The position numbers were made by a program, and so were the translations under genes. The notes under the pieces were generated by a model. That model saw only the letters and a list, made by a program, of their open reading frames with translations, made no database searches and had not been told where the DNA came from. Source: Chthoniobacter flavus Ellin428 (lineage in GTDB: Bacteria > Verrucomicrobiota > Verrucomicrobiia > Chthoniobacterales > Chthoniobacteraceae). From it: a stretch of 64,000 bases of DNA. Below, piece after piece: positions 27,445 to 36,785 of the stretch; the stretch's first letter is position 1, and each line of letters starts with the position of its first letter. The DNA lies in contig NZ_ABVL01000006.1 in the NCBI RefSeq assembly GCF_000173075.1, forward strand, positions 299,280 through 363,279. The letters run 5' to 3'.

Positions 27445-28458
27445 ATGATCATCGATCTCCCTCGCTTCATCGACACCGAGCGCCCCACGTGGATCGAGCT
27501 CGAGAAAATCCTCGATCGCCTGGAGGAGGGGACCGGTTACGTCATGTCGCTCGAGGAAGTGCAGCGGTTTCATCTGCTCTATCAAAAAGTCTCCGCCGAC
27601 CTCGCGCGCGTCGCCACCTTTGCCTCCGAGCCCGAGCTGCGCCGCTATCTCGAATCGCTTACCGCGCGGGCCTACGGAGAAATCCACGAGACCCGTCAGC
27701 GCGGCCGCCCCTTCCGGCCGATCCATTGGTTCGTAAACGAATTCCCCCGCGCCTTCCGCAAACGCTCCGGCGCGTTTGCCCTTTCGGTGATCATCACCAT
27801 CATCGGCATGATCTTCGGAGGCATCGCCACCACCTTCGATGATGAAGCCAAGGAGGCCATCCTTCCCCAGCAATTCAGCCATCTGCTCGGCGACCCGGCC
27901 AAACGCGTGGCGGACGAGGAAAAGGCGAAGAAAGACCGTCTGGGTGGCGTCCACTCGACCTTCGCGGCGGAGTTGATGGCGAACAATATCAAGGTGTCGA
28001 TCTTCACCCTCGGCCTCGGGATCACCTTCGGCACCGGCACGATCATCGAGCTTTTCTACAATGGCGTCCTCCTCGGCATGGTGGTCGTGGATTACATCAT
28101 CGCCGGGCAGACCATGTTCATGCTCGGCTGGCTGCTGCCGCACGGGGTCATTGAGATCCCGGCGATTCTTGTCGCCGGCCAGGGCGGGCTCCTGCTGGCC
28201 AAAGCGATCATCGGGTATGGCGATCGCGCTTCGTTTGAAGAGCGCCTGCGCGGTGTCGGCAAGGACCTCATGGCGCTGGTCTGCGGCTTCACCGTCATGC
28301 TCATCTGGGCGGGCATCGTCGAATCGTTTCTTTCCCAATACCACGAGCCCTTCATCCACTATTGGCAGAAGATCCTCCTCGGCCTGATGGAATTGAGTGC
28401 GCTCATCTGGTTCCTCTACTTCCGCAAGCTCGCTGAACCGGAGGAGGAAGCTGCGTGA
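27445..28458 (+). CDS. SpoIIM-family (stage II sporulation protein M) membrane protein
   Basis: The 337-residue protein opens with MIIDLPRFIDTERPTWIELE, carries a helical cytoplasmic region and then four to five membrane helices (FALSVIITIIGMIFGGIATT, GLGITFGTGTIIELFYNGVL, MLGWLLPHGVIEIPAILVA, LMALVCGFTVMLIWAGIV). The HGVIEIPA motif is the SpoIIM/DUF95 hallmark. In non-sporulating bacteria this family sits with RDD, MoxR and DUF58 genes, as here, and its role is unknown. Its stop overlaps the next start as GTGA. Confidence 0.93.
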   Translation: MIIDLPRFIDTERPTWIELEKILDRLEEGTGYVMSLEEVQRFHLLYQKVSADLARVATFASEPELRRYLESLTARAYGEIHETRQRGRPFRPIHWFVNEFPRAFRKRSGAFALSVIITIIGMIFGGIATTFDDEAKEAILPQQFSHLLGDPAKRVADEEKAKKDRLGGVHSTFAAELMANNIKVSIFTLGLGITFGTGTIIELFYNGVLLGMVVVDYIIAGQTMFMLGWLLPHGVIEIPAILVAGQGGLLLAKAIIGYGDRASFEERLRGVGKDLMALVCGFTVMLIWAGIVESFLSQYHEPFIHYWQKILLGLMELSALIWFLYFRKLAEPEEEAA

Positions 28459-29255
28459 ACCCGACTCTGAAAATTCGCACCCCCGAGGGGATCGCCTTCT
28501 CTTTCGCACTGGCCGGACCGGTGGTGCGCTGTCTCGCGTGGATCATCGATTTCCTGGTGGTGGCGACCGGCGCCACGATCATCAACAAATTCGGGCAGTT
28601 GGCCGGTTTGGTCAGTCCGGATCTCGCCCAGGCGATCATGGTGCTCAGCTATTTCGTCTTCTCGATTGGCTACGGCATTGTTCTCGAGTGGTCGTGGCGC
28701 GGACAGACCGTGGGCAAGCGACTGCTTCGCCTGCGAGTCATGGACGCCCACGGGTTGCGCCTGCAATTTCATCAAGTGCTCCTGCGGAACCTCCTACGTT
28801 TCGTCGATATGCTGCCCGCGCTCTATCTCGTCGGCGGGTTGGCCAGTTTCTTTAATCGGCGCGCCCAGCGGCTCGGCGATCTCGCAGCGAATACGGTGGT
28901 CGTTTACAACCCCAAGCCCGCGGAGCCGGATCTCGATCAACTACTCGCGGGAAAATTCAATTCGCTCCGCCAGCACCCGCACCTCGAAGCCCGTCTCCGC
29001 CAGCGTGTTTCGCCCGACGAAGCGCGTCTCGCCTTGCAAGCGTTGATGCGCCGCGACGAACTCGATCCCGCGCCCCGGGTAGCGCTTTTTTCCGAACTCG
29101 CTGAGCACTTTAAAAGCCTGGTCATGTTCCCCGCGGAGAGCGTCGAGGCGATGCCGGATGAGCAGTACGTCCGCAACGTCGTGGACATCCTCTTCCGCAC
29201 GCATGCGGCGGAAGCGAAGCCAGCCAGTGCCGAGATGGCGAGGGCGCTTGGTTGA
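28455..29255 (+). CDS. RDD-family membrane protein
   Basis: The 266-residue protein starts at a GTG overlapping the SpoIIM stop. The RDD motifs are present: SFALAGPVVRCLAWIIDFLV near the N-terminus, the GxxxxGKRLLRLRVMDAHG loop, and LLRFVDMLPALYLVGGLASF followed by RRAQRLGDLAANTVVVY. Three membrane helices are expected. The C-terminal third is soluble and helical (DEARLALQALMRRDELDPAP). RDD proteins are proposed transporters or membrane factors. It closes the first MoxR-DUF58 cluster. Confidence 0.92.
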   Translation: MNPTLKIRTPEGIAFSFALAGPVVRCLAWIIDFLVVATGATIINKFGQLAGLVSPDLAQAIMVLSYFVFSIGYGIVLEWSWRGQTVGKRLLRLRVMDAHGLRLQFHQVLLRNLLRFVDMLPALYLVGGLASFFNRRAQRLGDLAANTVVVYNPKPAEPDLDQLLAGKFNSLRQHPHLEARLRQRVSPDEARLALQALMRRDELDPAPRVALFSELAEHFKSLVMFPAESVEAMPDEQYVRNVVDILFRTHAAEAKPASAEMARALG

Positions 29256-29314
29256 TGTCCTGACTTCCAAAAACGAGAGCAACACCCAAACTACCATTTA
29301 ATCCCCCTCTTCCC

Positions 29315-29953
29315 ATGAATCTGCGGCCTGTTGTTTTCCTCTTTGCGCTGTTCCTTTTGGCCGGCGTTGGTCTTGGCGACGACCGGATCGTTTCAGTCGA
29401 TCAACAGGCGAAATTCATGACGGTCGAGCAGGGAGGGTTGCTGAAACTTTATCGGCTGACGGATACAACGGATATCACGGTGAATGGTGCGAAAGCTTCC
29501 ATCCCGCAGTTGCTGCCGGGACAAACGGTTGCGGTGAAGCTGGCCGGCTCGGTCACGGCCGTCAAAGTGGTCGCGTCGGGACTGGCTAGTAATGCGAGTT
29601 CCGCTCGCCCACTGGCGCTTCGCACCATCACGATACAAATGCGCGTCGACGGTAGCGACCGCCTGTTTTATCAGGACGGGAAACTTTGGATCGAACACAT
29701 GTCCGCGCAAAAGCCGGCGAACATTTTCATCAACGGCATCGAATGGACGCCGAACTGGAATGGCGATAAGACGGACGTTTTTACCAAGTTCTCGGTCCCT
29801 GTGGCTCCCATCGGCCAGGGGCATGTCACGATGAAACAGTTTGCGGGTCGCTCCAAGGTGAGACAGGAACATTCGCCAATCGCACCGGTCGTGGTGACGA
29901 TTTCGGATGACCCGAGCGGAGCCGACGACTACGAGATCCAACTTTCCTGGTAG
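29315..29953 (+). CDS. Secreted beta-rich protein of unknown function
   Basis: The 212-residue protein has a signal peptide (MNLRPVVFLFALFLLAGVGL). It is followed by a small beta domain of the type QQAKFMTVEQGGLLKLYRL, then LLPGQTVAVKLAG, which looks like the DUF5666-like barrels that tune ionic groups. The C-terminal part (ITIQMRVDGSDRLFYQDGKL) is another beta-sandwich. It is probably periplasmic. It starts 59 bp after the RDD gene and could be read from the same promoter. No known function. Confidence 0.65.
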   Translation: MNLRPVVFLFALFLLAGVGLGDDRIVSVDQQAKFMTVEQGGLLKLYRLTDTTDITVNGAKASIPQLLPGQTVAVKLAGSVTAVKVVASGLASNASSARPLALRTITIQMRVDGSDRLFYQDGKLWIEHMSAQKPANIFINGIEWTPNWNGDKTDVFTKFSVPVAPIGQGHVTMKQFAGRSKVRQEHSPIAPVVVTISDDPSGADDYEIQLSW

Positions 29954-30055
29954 ACCTGTGCGTAGGCGCCTGTCCCCAGCGACGGGAACGGATCCGATTC
30001 GCAGTCGTATCCCGGCGCGTGAGGACCGACGCGGAGAGGGAGAGTGCCTGGCGCG

Positions 30056-31849
30056 CTATCTCTTGATCGTCTTGAGCACCTGGCCGAAGCCGTCTGCCAG
30101 GGCGTCGCGATCGCGTTCTTGTTCCGTGAGCTGGCGCTGGAAATAGTCGTAGGTAAGGCTGGCGTGGGCGCCAACCACGTCGGTCCGGCAGAGCGATTTG
30201 AGATAGGACACGAAGTTGTAGTTCGCCGTCTCGGTGTCCGTCTGGCTCATGTGGGTGTGCTTTTGACCGAGCCAGTCGTCGATCCGGCTCTTGATCGCCG
30301 GGTTGGTGTGCAGCCCCGGGGTAATGCGCCCTGTCCGGTCGATATCCACGATCAGCTTGACCAGATCCTTGGTCATGGCCTCGATGTTTTCCATGGTGGC
30401 CGCTTGCGCGGCGAAGGCGGCCCAATTGATCGGCTGCCAGGCTTTCACGCTGTCGATGCGATAACCGAAGTGCCGCAACACCGGCTTGCTGAGCGGCTTT
30501 TTCGTCACCGGATCCATCTTGTTGATCATGACGTAAGTGGCGACGCCGACCACCTTGCCGCTCTTGATATGGATGATCGGGCTGCCGCTGTTGCCCGGCA
30601 CGAACGGAGCGTCGACCTCGACGAGATTCGGACCAATGCCGACGATGTGCCCCATGATGGTATTGACCACGCCGGCGCCTTCCGCGTTGCCGAGCACCAC
30701 GACGGCGTCACCGATGGCCGCTTCCTTGTCGACGCCCTGCATGATCTCGAATGGTTTCCCTCCCGGCGCCGTTTGCATGAGCACAATGTCATGGCCGACG
30801 GCCGCCGAGGCCGCACCGACTTGCACTGCATCGCCATTGAGCGTCTTGAAGCCCGCGCCCTTCACTCCTGCGGCGACATGCGCGTTGGTGAAGAGGAACG
30901 ATCCCTTGCCGTAGGTGGCGAGAAATCCGCTCCCGGCGCCGTTCGTGCCGCTGACGAACACGAGGCTGTTGCGATAGGTCTTCACCAGTTCCGCGGCATC
31001 GGCGGAAGCTCCATTGTCGTTGGCGGCGACATTGGGCGCCGGGTTATTCGCCTCCGGGTGATTCGCCGCGCGATTCGCGGCAAGTTCCGCCGGTGTCGGA
31101 CGGGAAATCTGTCCCGCGAGATCGGCTGGGGTCGGCTCGTGGATCGGGAGTCGGACTTTGGAGAGCTGCCCAATCTCAGCCTGGTTCAGCGCCCGGTTGA
31201 AGATGAACATGTCGTCGAGGCAATCGCACTGGGTATTTACCTCCGGCTTGCGGTAGGTCGCCGTGCCGATCGTTTGCAGGCTCTCGCGCAAGACCACGGG
31301 CGCCGTGCCGCGGCTCTCGCCATCGAGGAAAAACGTCATCTGGCTGCCATCGCAAGTCACCGCCACGTGATGCCAGCCGGTCAGATCCTTGACCGTGCAG
31401 TAGGTCCCCTCGACGTCTTTTTGGATGTAGCCAAAATGATCCCCCGCCGCGACCAGCGGGCTTTCGTGCAGAGATTCCCAGACGATGCCGTGATTGCCGG
31501 GACAGGGCAGTTTCATCCAGGTCGCCAGGGTGTAGGTCCGGTCTATTTTCAGCGGCGGCAAAGCTTTGAGAATGGCGCCCGGCGTGGCAAAGTTGACGCA
31601 TTGCCGGTCGCCGTCTTTGACGAACCGAACCGGGCCGAAAAACACGCCCTGCAAGGCCTGCTGCGCCGACGAGAAGACGACGCTGCCGTTGGCGGAGCGA
31701 TCCATGGAAACGGCCAGGACGAGATTGTCCGCGAGCGGTCCCAGGTCCCGGACGATGGCGACCGTGTCTTTGGGGGCCGCATCCTGGGCAAGAGCGGCCA
31801 CAGGCAGGAGAGAGCTGAGGAAGGCGATTGCGAATCGGGTCAGTTTCAT
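30056..31849 (-). CDS. Secreted trypsin-like serine protease with LamG-like domain
   Basis: This encodes 597 residues from the ATG at 31849, chosen for the signal peptide MKLTRFAIAFLSSLLPVAAL. Residues of about 30-240 form a LamG/concanavalin-like domain (YTLATWMKLPCPGNHGIVWE, GWHHVAVTCDGSQMTFFLDG). An Ala/Asn-rich linker leads to an S1-type protease with His in FLFTNAHVAAG, Asp in VGHDIVLMQ and Ser in FVPGNSGSPIIH. No PDZ domain follows. Instead there is a helical tail (NPAIKSRIDDWLGQKH, SLTYDYFQRQLTEQERD) shared with the neighbouring paralogue at 32012. Confidence 0.87.
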   Translation of the reverse strand: MKLTRFAIAFLSSLLPVAALAQDAAPKDTVAIVRDLGPLADNLVLAVSMDRSANGSVVFSSAQQALQGVFFGPVRFVKDGDRQCVNFATPGAILKALPPLKIDRTYTLATWMKLPCPGNHGIVWESLHESPLVAAGDHFGYIQKDVEGTYCTVKDLTGWHHVAVTCDGSQMTFFLDGESRGTAPVVLRESLQTIGTATYRKPEVNTQCDCLDDMFIFNRALNQAEIGQLSKVRLPIHEPTPADLAGQISRPTPAELAANRAANHPEANNPAPNVAANDNGASADAAELVKTYRNSLVFVSGTNGAGSGFLATYGKGSFLFTNAHVAAGVKGAGFKTLNGDAVQVGAASAAVGHDIVLMQTAPGGKPFEIMQGVDKEAAIGDAVVVLGNAEGAGVVNTIMGHIVGIGPNLVEVDAPFVPGNSGSPIIHIKSGKVVGVATYVMINKMDPVTKKPLSKPVLRHFGYRIDSVKAWQPINWAAFAAQAATMENIEAMTKDLVKLIVDIDRTGRITPGLHTNPAIKSRIDDWLGQKHTHMSQTDTETANYNFVSYLKSLCRTDVVGAHASLTYDYFQRQLTEQERDRDALADGFGQVLKTIKR

Positions 31850-32011
31850 ATCACGGGCAAAGGGGGAAGGGGCGATATTGAGTGTCGTGTTTATACGTTG
31901 AAACGGGGCGGTCGGCAACCGCATCGCGAACGGCACGAAGGAGGACGTTTCAAAGCGCCTTCTGTGATTCGAAGATGACTCAATCGCCGCTGCCCCGTCG
32001 CCCTACCTCCT

Positions 32012-33124
32012 TCACTGCATCTTCCGCATTTCTTGCAAAATCTGATCGAAAACGTCCGAGAGCGCCTTCCGCTGTTGCTGCTGCTCGTTGAGATTGTGAA
32101 CGAAGTAATCGTAGGTGATGTGCTGCCGCGCGGCGAGGATGTCCGACTGGCTCAGGCTCTTGAGCCCGGCGATGAAATTCTGGTCGGCGCGTGCCGCATC
32201 GCGGGCGCTGGAATGACCGTGCCGGGCATTCGCCGTCCACCAATCGATCTGCGTCTTGATCGCCGGATTCGTGTGCAGATTCGGCGTGATGTCGTGATGC
32301 TTCGCCAGGTCCATGAGCACACGGCCGAGATCGTCGGTGAGCTTCTCGACATTCTCGAGCTCGTTGGCCTGCGCGAAGAAGGCGGCCCAATTCACCGGTT
32401 GCCACGTCTTCACACTATCCACGCGATACCCAAACCGGCGGATGCGCGGCTGGCGGATCGCCTGGTGCGTGGCCGGGTCGTAATCCTTGATGATCAGATA
32501 CGTCGCCACGGCGATAACCTTGCCGGTCTTGAGATGAATGATCGGGCTGCCACTGTTGCCGGGGACAAACGGCGCATCCACTTCAACGAGGTTTGGCCCA
32601 ATGCCGACAATTTTGCCCTTGATCGTATTGATCACCCCGCCGCCTTCGGCATTGCCGAGCACCACCACTTCGTCATCGATCGAAGCGTTCTCGTCCACGT
32701 GATCCATGACCTCCAGCGGCTTGCCGCCCTGGGCCACGAGCAGACGGAAAATATCATGCCCTACGGCAATCGACGCCGCCCCGATCTGCACCTGCGTGCC
32801 ATCGAGCGTCTTGAATCCCGCGCCGCGCACCCCGGCCGCGACATGTGCATTGGTGAAAAGGAAATTCACGCCGCCGAGCCTGGCGATGAAACCGCTGCCC
32901 GCGCCATTGGTTCCCTGGACGAACACGAGGTTGTTGCTGTTCGCCTTGACGACCTCCGCGGGAGTCAACGGAACCGCCGGCGGGGCCGGAGCGGCGGGCG
33001 CCGCTGGTGCAGGCGGAGCCGCCGGAATGGAAGTGGCGATCGAGGCCGGTACTTGCGCCAGCAGGTGTCCGGCGATGAGCGAAAGGAGAGCAGCGGCAGC
33101 GGCGGCGCAGCAACGAGTGTTCAT
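32012..33124 (-). CDS. Secreted trypsin-like serine protease, paralogue of the preceding
   Basis: The 370-residue protein has a signal peptide (AAAAALLSLIAGHLLAQ), an Ala/Pro-rich linker, then an S1-type protease with His in FLFTNAHVAAG, Asp in AVGHDIFRLLV and Ser in FVPGNSGSPIIH. The C-terminal helical region (NPAIKTQIDWWTANARHG, HITYDYFVHNLNEQQQQRKA) matches the tail of the gene downstream at 30056. This copy lacks the LamG domain. The two look like a tandem duplication in which one copy gained or lost a domain. Both are expected in the periplasm. Confidence 0.87.
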   Translation of the reverse strand: MNTRCCAAAAAALLSLIAGHLLAQVPASIATSIPAAPPAPAAPAAPAPPAVPLTPAEVVKANSNNLVFVQGTNGAGSGFIARLGGVNFLFTNAHVAAGVRGAGFKTLDGTQVQIGAASIAVGHDIFRLLVAQGGKPLEVMDHVDENASIDDEVVVLGNAEGGGVINTIKGKIVGIGPNLVEVDAPFVPGNSGSPIIHLKTGKVIAVATYLIIKDYDPATHQAIRQPRIRRFGYRVDSVKTWQPVNWAAFFAQANELENVEKLTDDLGRVLMDLAKHHDITPNLHTNPAIKTQIDWWTANARHGHSSARDAARADQNFIAGLKSLSQSDILAARQHITYDYFVHNLNEQQQQRKALSDVFDQILQEMRKMQ

Positions 33125-33180
33125 GGAGGGGTGAAGTCATTATGCGCGTTTTGCCGGATTCCGCACCTCTGAACTCACTG

Positions 33181-33284
33181 GGAGAGGCGACTTTCAAGAA
33201 AAACCCTGCACCGCGAAGCGGTGTCCCACGAATGGCGCTTCGCGCGTTTGTTTCGGTCGGCGACTGGGAAGTCGCCGCTCCCAG
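33181..33284. repeat. Inverted repeat with GGCGACTT arms and inner hairpins
   Basis: The outer arms are GAGAGGCGACTT (from about 33183) and AAGTCGCCGCTCC (about 33269-33281). A local hairpin CACCGCGAAGCGGTG (33209-33223) and a second short one, GGCGACTGGGAAGTCGCC (33259-33276), lie between them. The element lies in the gap upstream of the protease and after the AsmA-like gene. Confidence 0.65.
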
Positions 33285-33289
33285 GGGCC

Positions 33290-34684
33290 CTACTTCGACG
33301 CAGGCAGCAGTAGGTCCAGCGCGCTCTTCACCGCGTCCTTGCCGGTCTTGACGGCCTCGCCCGCGGCGTTTTGTACGCCCTCGATCACCGCGCCCTGGGC
33401 GGCGGCGATCAGACGAGGCGAGAGGTCTTCGTGGGGCTTGTCCGCCGGGCCGGTGAGGCGCATGGGAGCCCAGACGTAGCCGCCGCGCGATCCGGTGAAG
33501 ACTTTCCCTTGCGAACCCGGCAGCCATTGCAGGCTGCTCGGGGTGACGCCCACCTGGAAGGTGCCGTCAATGATTCCATTGGCGACGGTGAAGGCGCCTT
33601 CCACGCGGATGAGGCCGTCGGATTCGGCGATGAAATTCTTCACGCTCAGGCCGCTCTCGTCCTGGGTGAAATCGCCCGAGGCGCTGTTGAGATTGATCCG
33701 GCGGAACTGTTGGGTGCGGGTGAAGGCGGCGATTTCATCGAGCACCGGGAGGGCGGTGAGTTCGCCCTGGGTGAGCTTCACGGTGCCGGAGATTTGCGGG
33801 CCGCCGCGCGCGGGGAGCGGGCTTTTCACTTTCACTTCGCCGGAGAGATTTCCCTTGGTGCGCACGCGCCAGTCTTCGGAGAGATACGGCGTGATGGCGA
33901 TATTGATCAGCGTGAGCTGCAGGTCGGCCTCGCGGGTGAAATCGATCTCGCCCGTGGCTTGCAGCGAACCGCCGCTGGGCTGGCGCAATTCCGAGCTGCT
34001 GATGAAAAGCGACGGCGCGCGATAGCGCAGGTGCAGGTTATTGACATCGAGCGGCGGGAGCTTGCCGTAGGTGAGGCGGCCGCCCTGGCCAGTGAGCTGC
34101 CAACTGCCATCGTGCGGCTCGACTTCAAATACGGTGCCGCGCAGGCCGCCATCCTTCCAGGTGAGCTGGGTGTCATGCACCGTTGCCTTGCCGATTTCCA
34201 CGCGATTCGGAAACCAGCCATTGCTGGTGTGCTCGGTCTTGGGCGCGCTGAGGGGCGAAGGGGCGGGCTCCAAGGGGCGGTCAATGCGCGGCCCGCTGAG
34301 ATCCACGCGCACACGCTGCACGTCGAATTGTTCCACCTGCCACACCTTCTCGAAAAAGCGCCGCAGGCTGATCTCGGTGCGGATTTGCTCGATCTGCAAA
34401 TTGGAGAACGCGGCATCGGGGCCGCCTTTGGCCTGGAAGCCATCGGAGAAAATGGTCGAGCCGGCGAAGCTCAGCGGGGCGATCTCGGCGTCGGCATGCA
34501 GGGTATCGCCGGCTTTTTTGGCGATGAACTGGCGGAACCCGTCGCTGTGCAAGTAAGACTCGACCGCCGCCCTGCCGACGAAATAGCCGACGATGAGCAG
34601 GACGAGTAAAATGGGGGTTGCCCAGAAAAGGAGGCGGAGCCCCAAGCCGGGGCGGCGATTGCGAGGACGGGAGGAAACTGCCAT
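33290..34684 (-). CDS. AsmA-like envelope protein
   Basis: This encodes about 464 residues from the ATG at 34684 (a GTG two codons earlier is possible). A single N-terminal membrane anchor (LLFWATPILLVLLIVGYFVG) is followed by a long periplasmic beta-rich region with AsmA/DUF3971-like patterns (HADAEIAPLSFAGSTIFSDG, GKATVHDTQLTW, LSGEVKVKSPLPARGGPQIS, GIIDGTFQVGVTPSSLQWLP). Such proteins are proposed to shuttle or control phospholipids between the membranes. The C-terminal 40 residues are helical (VIEGVQNAAGEAVKTGKDAV). It is divergent from the ABCG-like transporter, their starts about 56 bp apart. Confidence 0.7.
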   Translation of the reverse strand: MAVSSRPRNRRPGLGLRLLFWATPILLVLLIVGYFVGRAAVESYLHSDGFRQFIAKKAGDTLHADAEIAPLSFAGSTIFSDGFQAKGGPDAAFSNLQIEQIRTEISLRRFFEKVWQVEQFDVQRVRVDLSGPRIDRPLEPAPSPLSAPKTEHTSNGWFPNRVEIGKATVHDTQLTWKDGGLRGTVFEVEPHDGSWQLTGQGGRLTYGKLPPLDVNNLHLRYRAPSLFISSSELRQPSGGSLQATGEIDFTREADLQLTLINIAITPYLSEDWRVRTKGNLSGEVKVKSPLPARGGPQISGTVKLTQGELTALPVLDEIAAFTRTQQFRRINLNSASGDFTQDESGLSVKNFIAESDGLIRVEGAFTVANGIIDGTFQVGVTPSSLQWLPGSQGKVFTGSRGGYVWAPMRLTGPADKPHEDLSPRLIAAAQGAVIEGVQNAAGEAVKTGKDAVKSALDLLLPASK

Positions 34685-34739
34685 GACCACACTTTTGCCA
34701 CTGACAAAGCGGCGTCAATCCACAACCCTCTGCGCCGTC

Positions 34740-36602
34740 ATGCTCGAACTCAAGGAAGTCTCCCTCCAGCTCGGTAACGCGCCCGACGATCAGCTTCTGC
34801 TCTCGGAGTTAAACATCCGTTTTCCGAAGAAACATTTTGCGGCCGTTCTCGGCCCCTCCGGCTGCGGCAAAAGCACGCTGCTCAAGGTAATTGCCGGCCT
34901 GCGAGAGCCGACGCTCGGCCATGTGGCTTGGGACGGGCGCGACCTTTCCGAGGAGGGCGACATGGACCCGCACGAGATCGGCTATGTGCCGCAATTTAGC
35001 ATCGCCTACGACCTGCTCACGGTGTGGGAGAGCGTGGACAGCACCCTTTCCCTGCGGGTGAGCGGCCTGAGCCGCGACGAGCGCGAGGCGCGGCTCGAAC
35101 AAATCCTGAAGGAAGTGGGGCTCGACGAAATTGCCGACCGCCAGGTGCGCGTGCTTTCCGGCGGACAGAAGCGCCGTCTGGCGCTGGCGCTGGAGTTGGT
35201 GAGCGCGCCGCATTTGTTGCTTTGCGATGAGGTGACCAGCGGCCTCGATCCGAAAGCGGAGGACGAGATTGCCCACCTCATGCACGAGATCGCGCAGGGT
35301 GGGAATCGCATCGTGCTTTCGGTTACGCATAGCCTGCGGCATCTCGCGCTCTACGATAGCGTGGTTGTGCTCTACCAGGGGCACCTCGCGTATCACGGCC
35401 CGGCGAATCATCTCTTCCACTATTTCGACGTGGAAAAGCCGGAAGAACTTTTTCCGCGGCTCGCCCAGCGCAAGCCGATGGACTGGCATCGCTCGTGGCA
35501 GAAGCATCGCGTGAGCTACGGTCTCGAAGCGCAGGAAAACGTGGCGGAGGAAGTGGCGCTGGAGGAAGTCTCGAGCGTGCCCGCACAGGACGAAAATGAA
35601 GGCGAGGAGCACTATGCCCGGCTGCGCAAGAAGGCGCGTTTCGACGACGAGGAATCCGCTGCCGAGAAAGCGGAGGCCGAGAAGGAAAAGGCCGCGGCTG
35701 ACGAGAAGCGCGAGTTGGAGACGCGCAAGAAGCTCGACTATCCCGGCACGCCGAGTGCGATGAGCCAGTTCAGCATCCTCCTCGCGCGGCGCTGGAAGAT
35801 TTTCTTCCGCGATCGCGGCCAGCTTTGGTTGCAGCTCGCGCTGCTCTTCGGTTTCCCGCTGCTTGTCGTGGTCTTCGCGCTCGATGGCCTGCCGCAGATC
35901 AAGAATCCCAACGGGGTCTTTTCCGGCAATCTCTATGAACAAGCCGCGCAGACCATGGCGCAGAAACTGGATATGATGAAAACGGGCAGTCTGGTGTCCG
36001 GCTTGATCATGTTCCAGGTCGTTCTGCTGGCGCTCATGGGTTCGAACAACGCCGCGCGGGAAATCGCCGGCGAGCGGTTGATTTTCGAGAAGGAAAAATT
36101 CGCCGGAGTCCGGCCGTCCGCTTACGTGGCCTACAAGGCGGTCTTCCTCGGCGTGCTGGTTCTCGCGCAATCAGGATGGATGGCGTTCTTCGTGAATTAC
36201 GTCGTGCAATTCAAAGGAGACGCGTTCACCCAGATGATGGTCCTCATCTTCGTGAACGCCGCTCTCACCGCGGTGTGTCTCGCGCTCTCCAGTTTGATGA
36301 AGACCGCGGAACAGGCGTCGCTCGTGTCCATCTATCTGGTCGGATTTCAGCTACCGCTTTCCGGTGCGGTGCTCGCCCTGCCGAAGGCGTTGAGTTTCTT
36401 TACCCAGCCGTTCATCGCGTCCTATTGGGGTTGGTCGGGTTTCATTCAGACCATGCACGACACTCGGTTTTACGATGCCATGGTCAATGTCTCACAGACC
36501 AAGCTGGCGGCCGCCGACCTGTGCTTCTGGGTGTTGATGACGCACGTCGTTCTTGGTCTGCTTATCGCCTACATGGGGTGCAAAAATTCGCAGTGGGAGT
36601 GA
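34740..36602 (+). CDS. ABCG-like transporter, ATPase and permease in one chain
   Basis: This encodes 620 residues from the ATG at 34740; an ATG at 34683 is also in frame. The N-terminal ATPase has Walker A GPSGCGKST (about residues 37-45), signature LSGGQKRRLALALELVSAP and Walker B LLLCDEVTSGLDPKAEDEIA. A charged Lys/Glu-rich coiled linker covers about residues 290-335. The C-terminal ABC-2-type permease has six helices (LQLALLFGFPLLVVVFALDG, GLIMFQVVLLALMGSNNAAR, VSIYLVGFQLPLSGAVLALP, CFWVLMTHVVLGLLIAYMG). NBD-before-TMD order resembles eukaryotic ABCG and bacterial ABCG-like half-transporters. The substrate is unknown. Confidence 0.92.
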   Translation: MLELKEVSLQLGNAPDDQLLLSELNIRFPKKHFAAVLGPSGCGKSTLLKVIAGLREPTLGHVAWDGRDLSEEGDMDPHEIGYVPQFSIAYDLLTVWESVDSTLSLRVSGLSRDEREARLEQILKEVGLDEIADRQVRVLSGGQKRRLALALELVSAPHLLLCDEVTSGLDPKAEDEIAHLMHEIAQGGNRIVLSVTHSLRHLALYDSVVVLYQGHLAYHGPANHLFHYFDVEKPEELFPRLAQRKPMDWHRSWQKHRVSYGLEAQENVAEEVALEEVSSVPAQDENEGEEHYARLRKKARFDDEESAAEKAEAEKEKAAADEKRELETRKKLDYPGTPSAMSQFSILLARRWKIFFRDRGQLWLQLALLFGFPLLVVVFALDGLPQIKNPNGVFSGNLYEQAAQTMAQKLDMMKTGSLVSGLIMFQVVLLALMGSNNAAREIAGERLIFEKEKFAGVRPSAYVAYKAVFLGVLVLAQSGWMAFFVNYVVQFKGDAFTQMMVLIFVNAALTAVCLALSSLMKTAEQASLVSIYLVGFQLPLSGAVLALPKALSFFTQPFIASYWGWSGFIQTMHDTRFYDAMVNVSQTKLAAADLCFWVLMTHVVLGLLIAYMGCKNSQWE

Positions 36603-36785
36603 TGGGCGATTGACTCTCTGGGCTGGGGACGTAGTCCTACCCAGGATTGGTTCGGTTCGCGAACCTCGTGCGAAAAACTCGCATGGCATGTGCTGTTTAT
36701 TTTGGGGCGTTGCCTCGTCCGACAGCCCCGGATGCAGGAACCCACCCACTCTCCCGTCTGTCTTTCAGCCGGGACATTCCTTTCA

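Noticed and set aside
30044..31978. 644-codon plus-strand open frame over the protease
   Set aside because: It is a shadow of the trypsin-like gene on the other strand, which has an intact catalytic triad.
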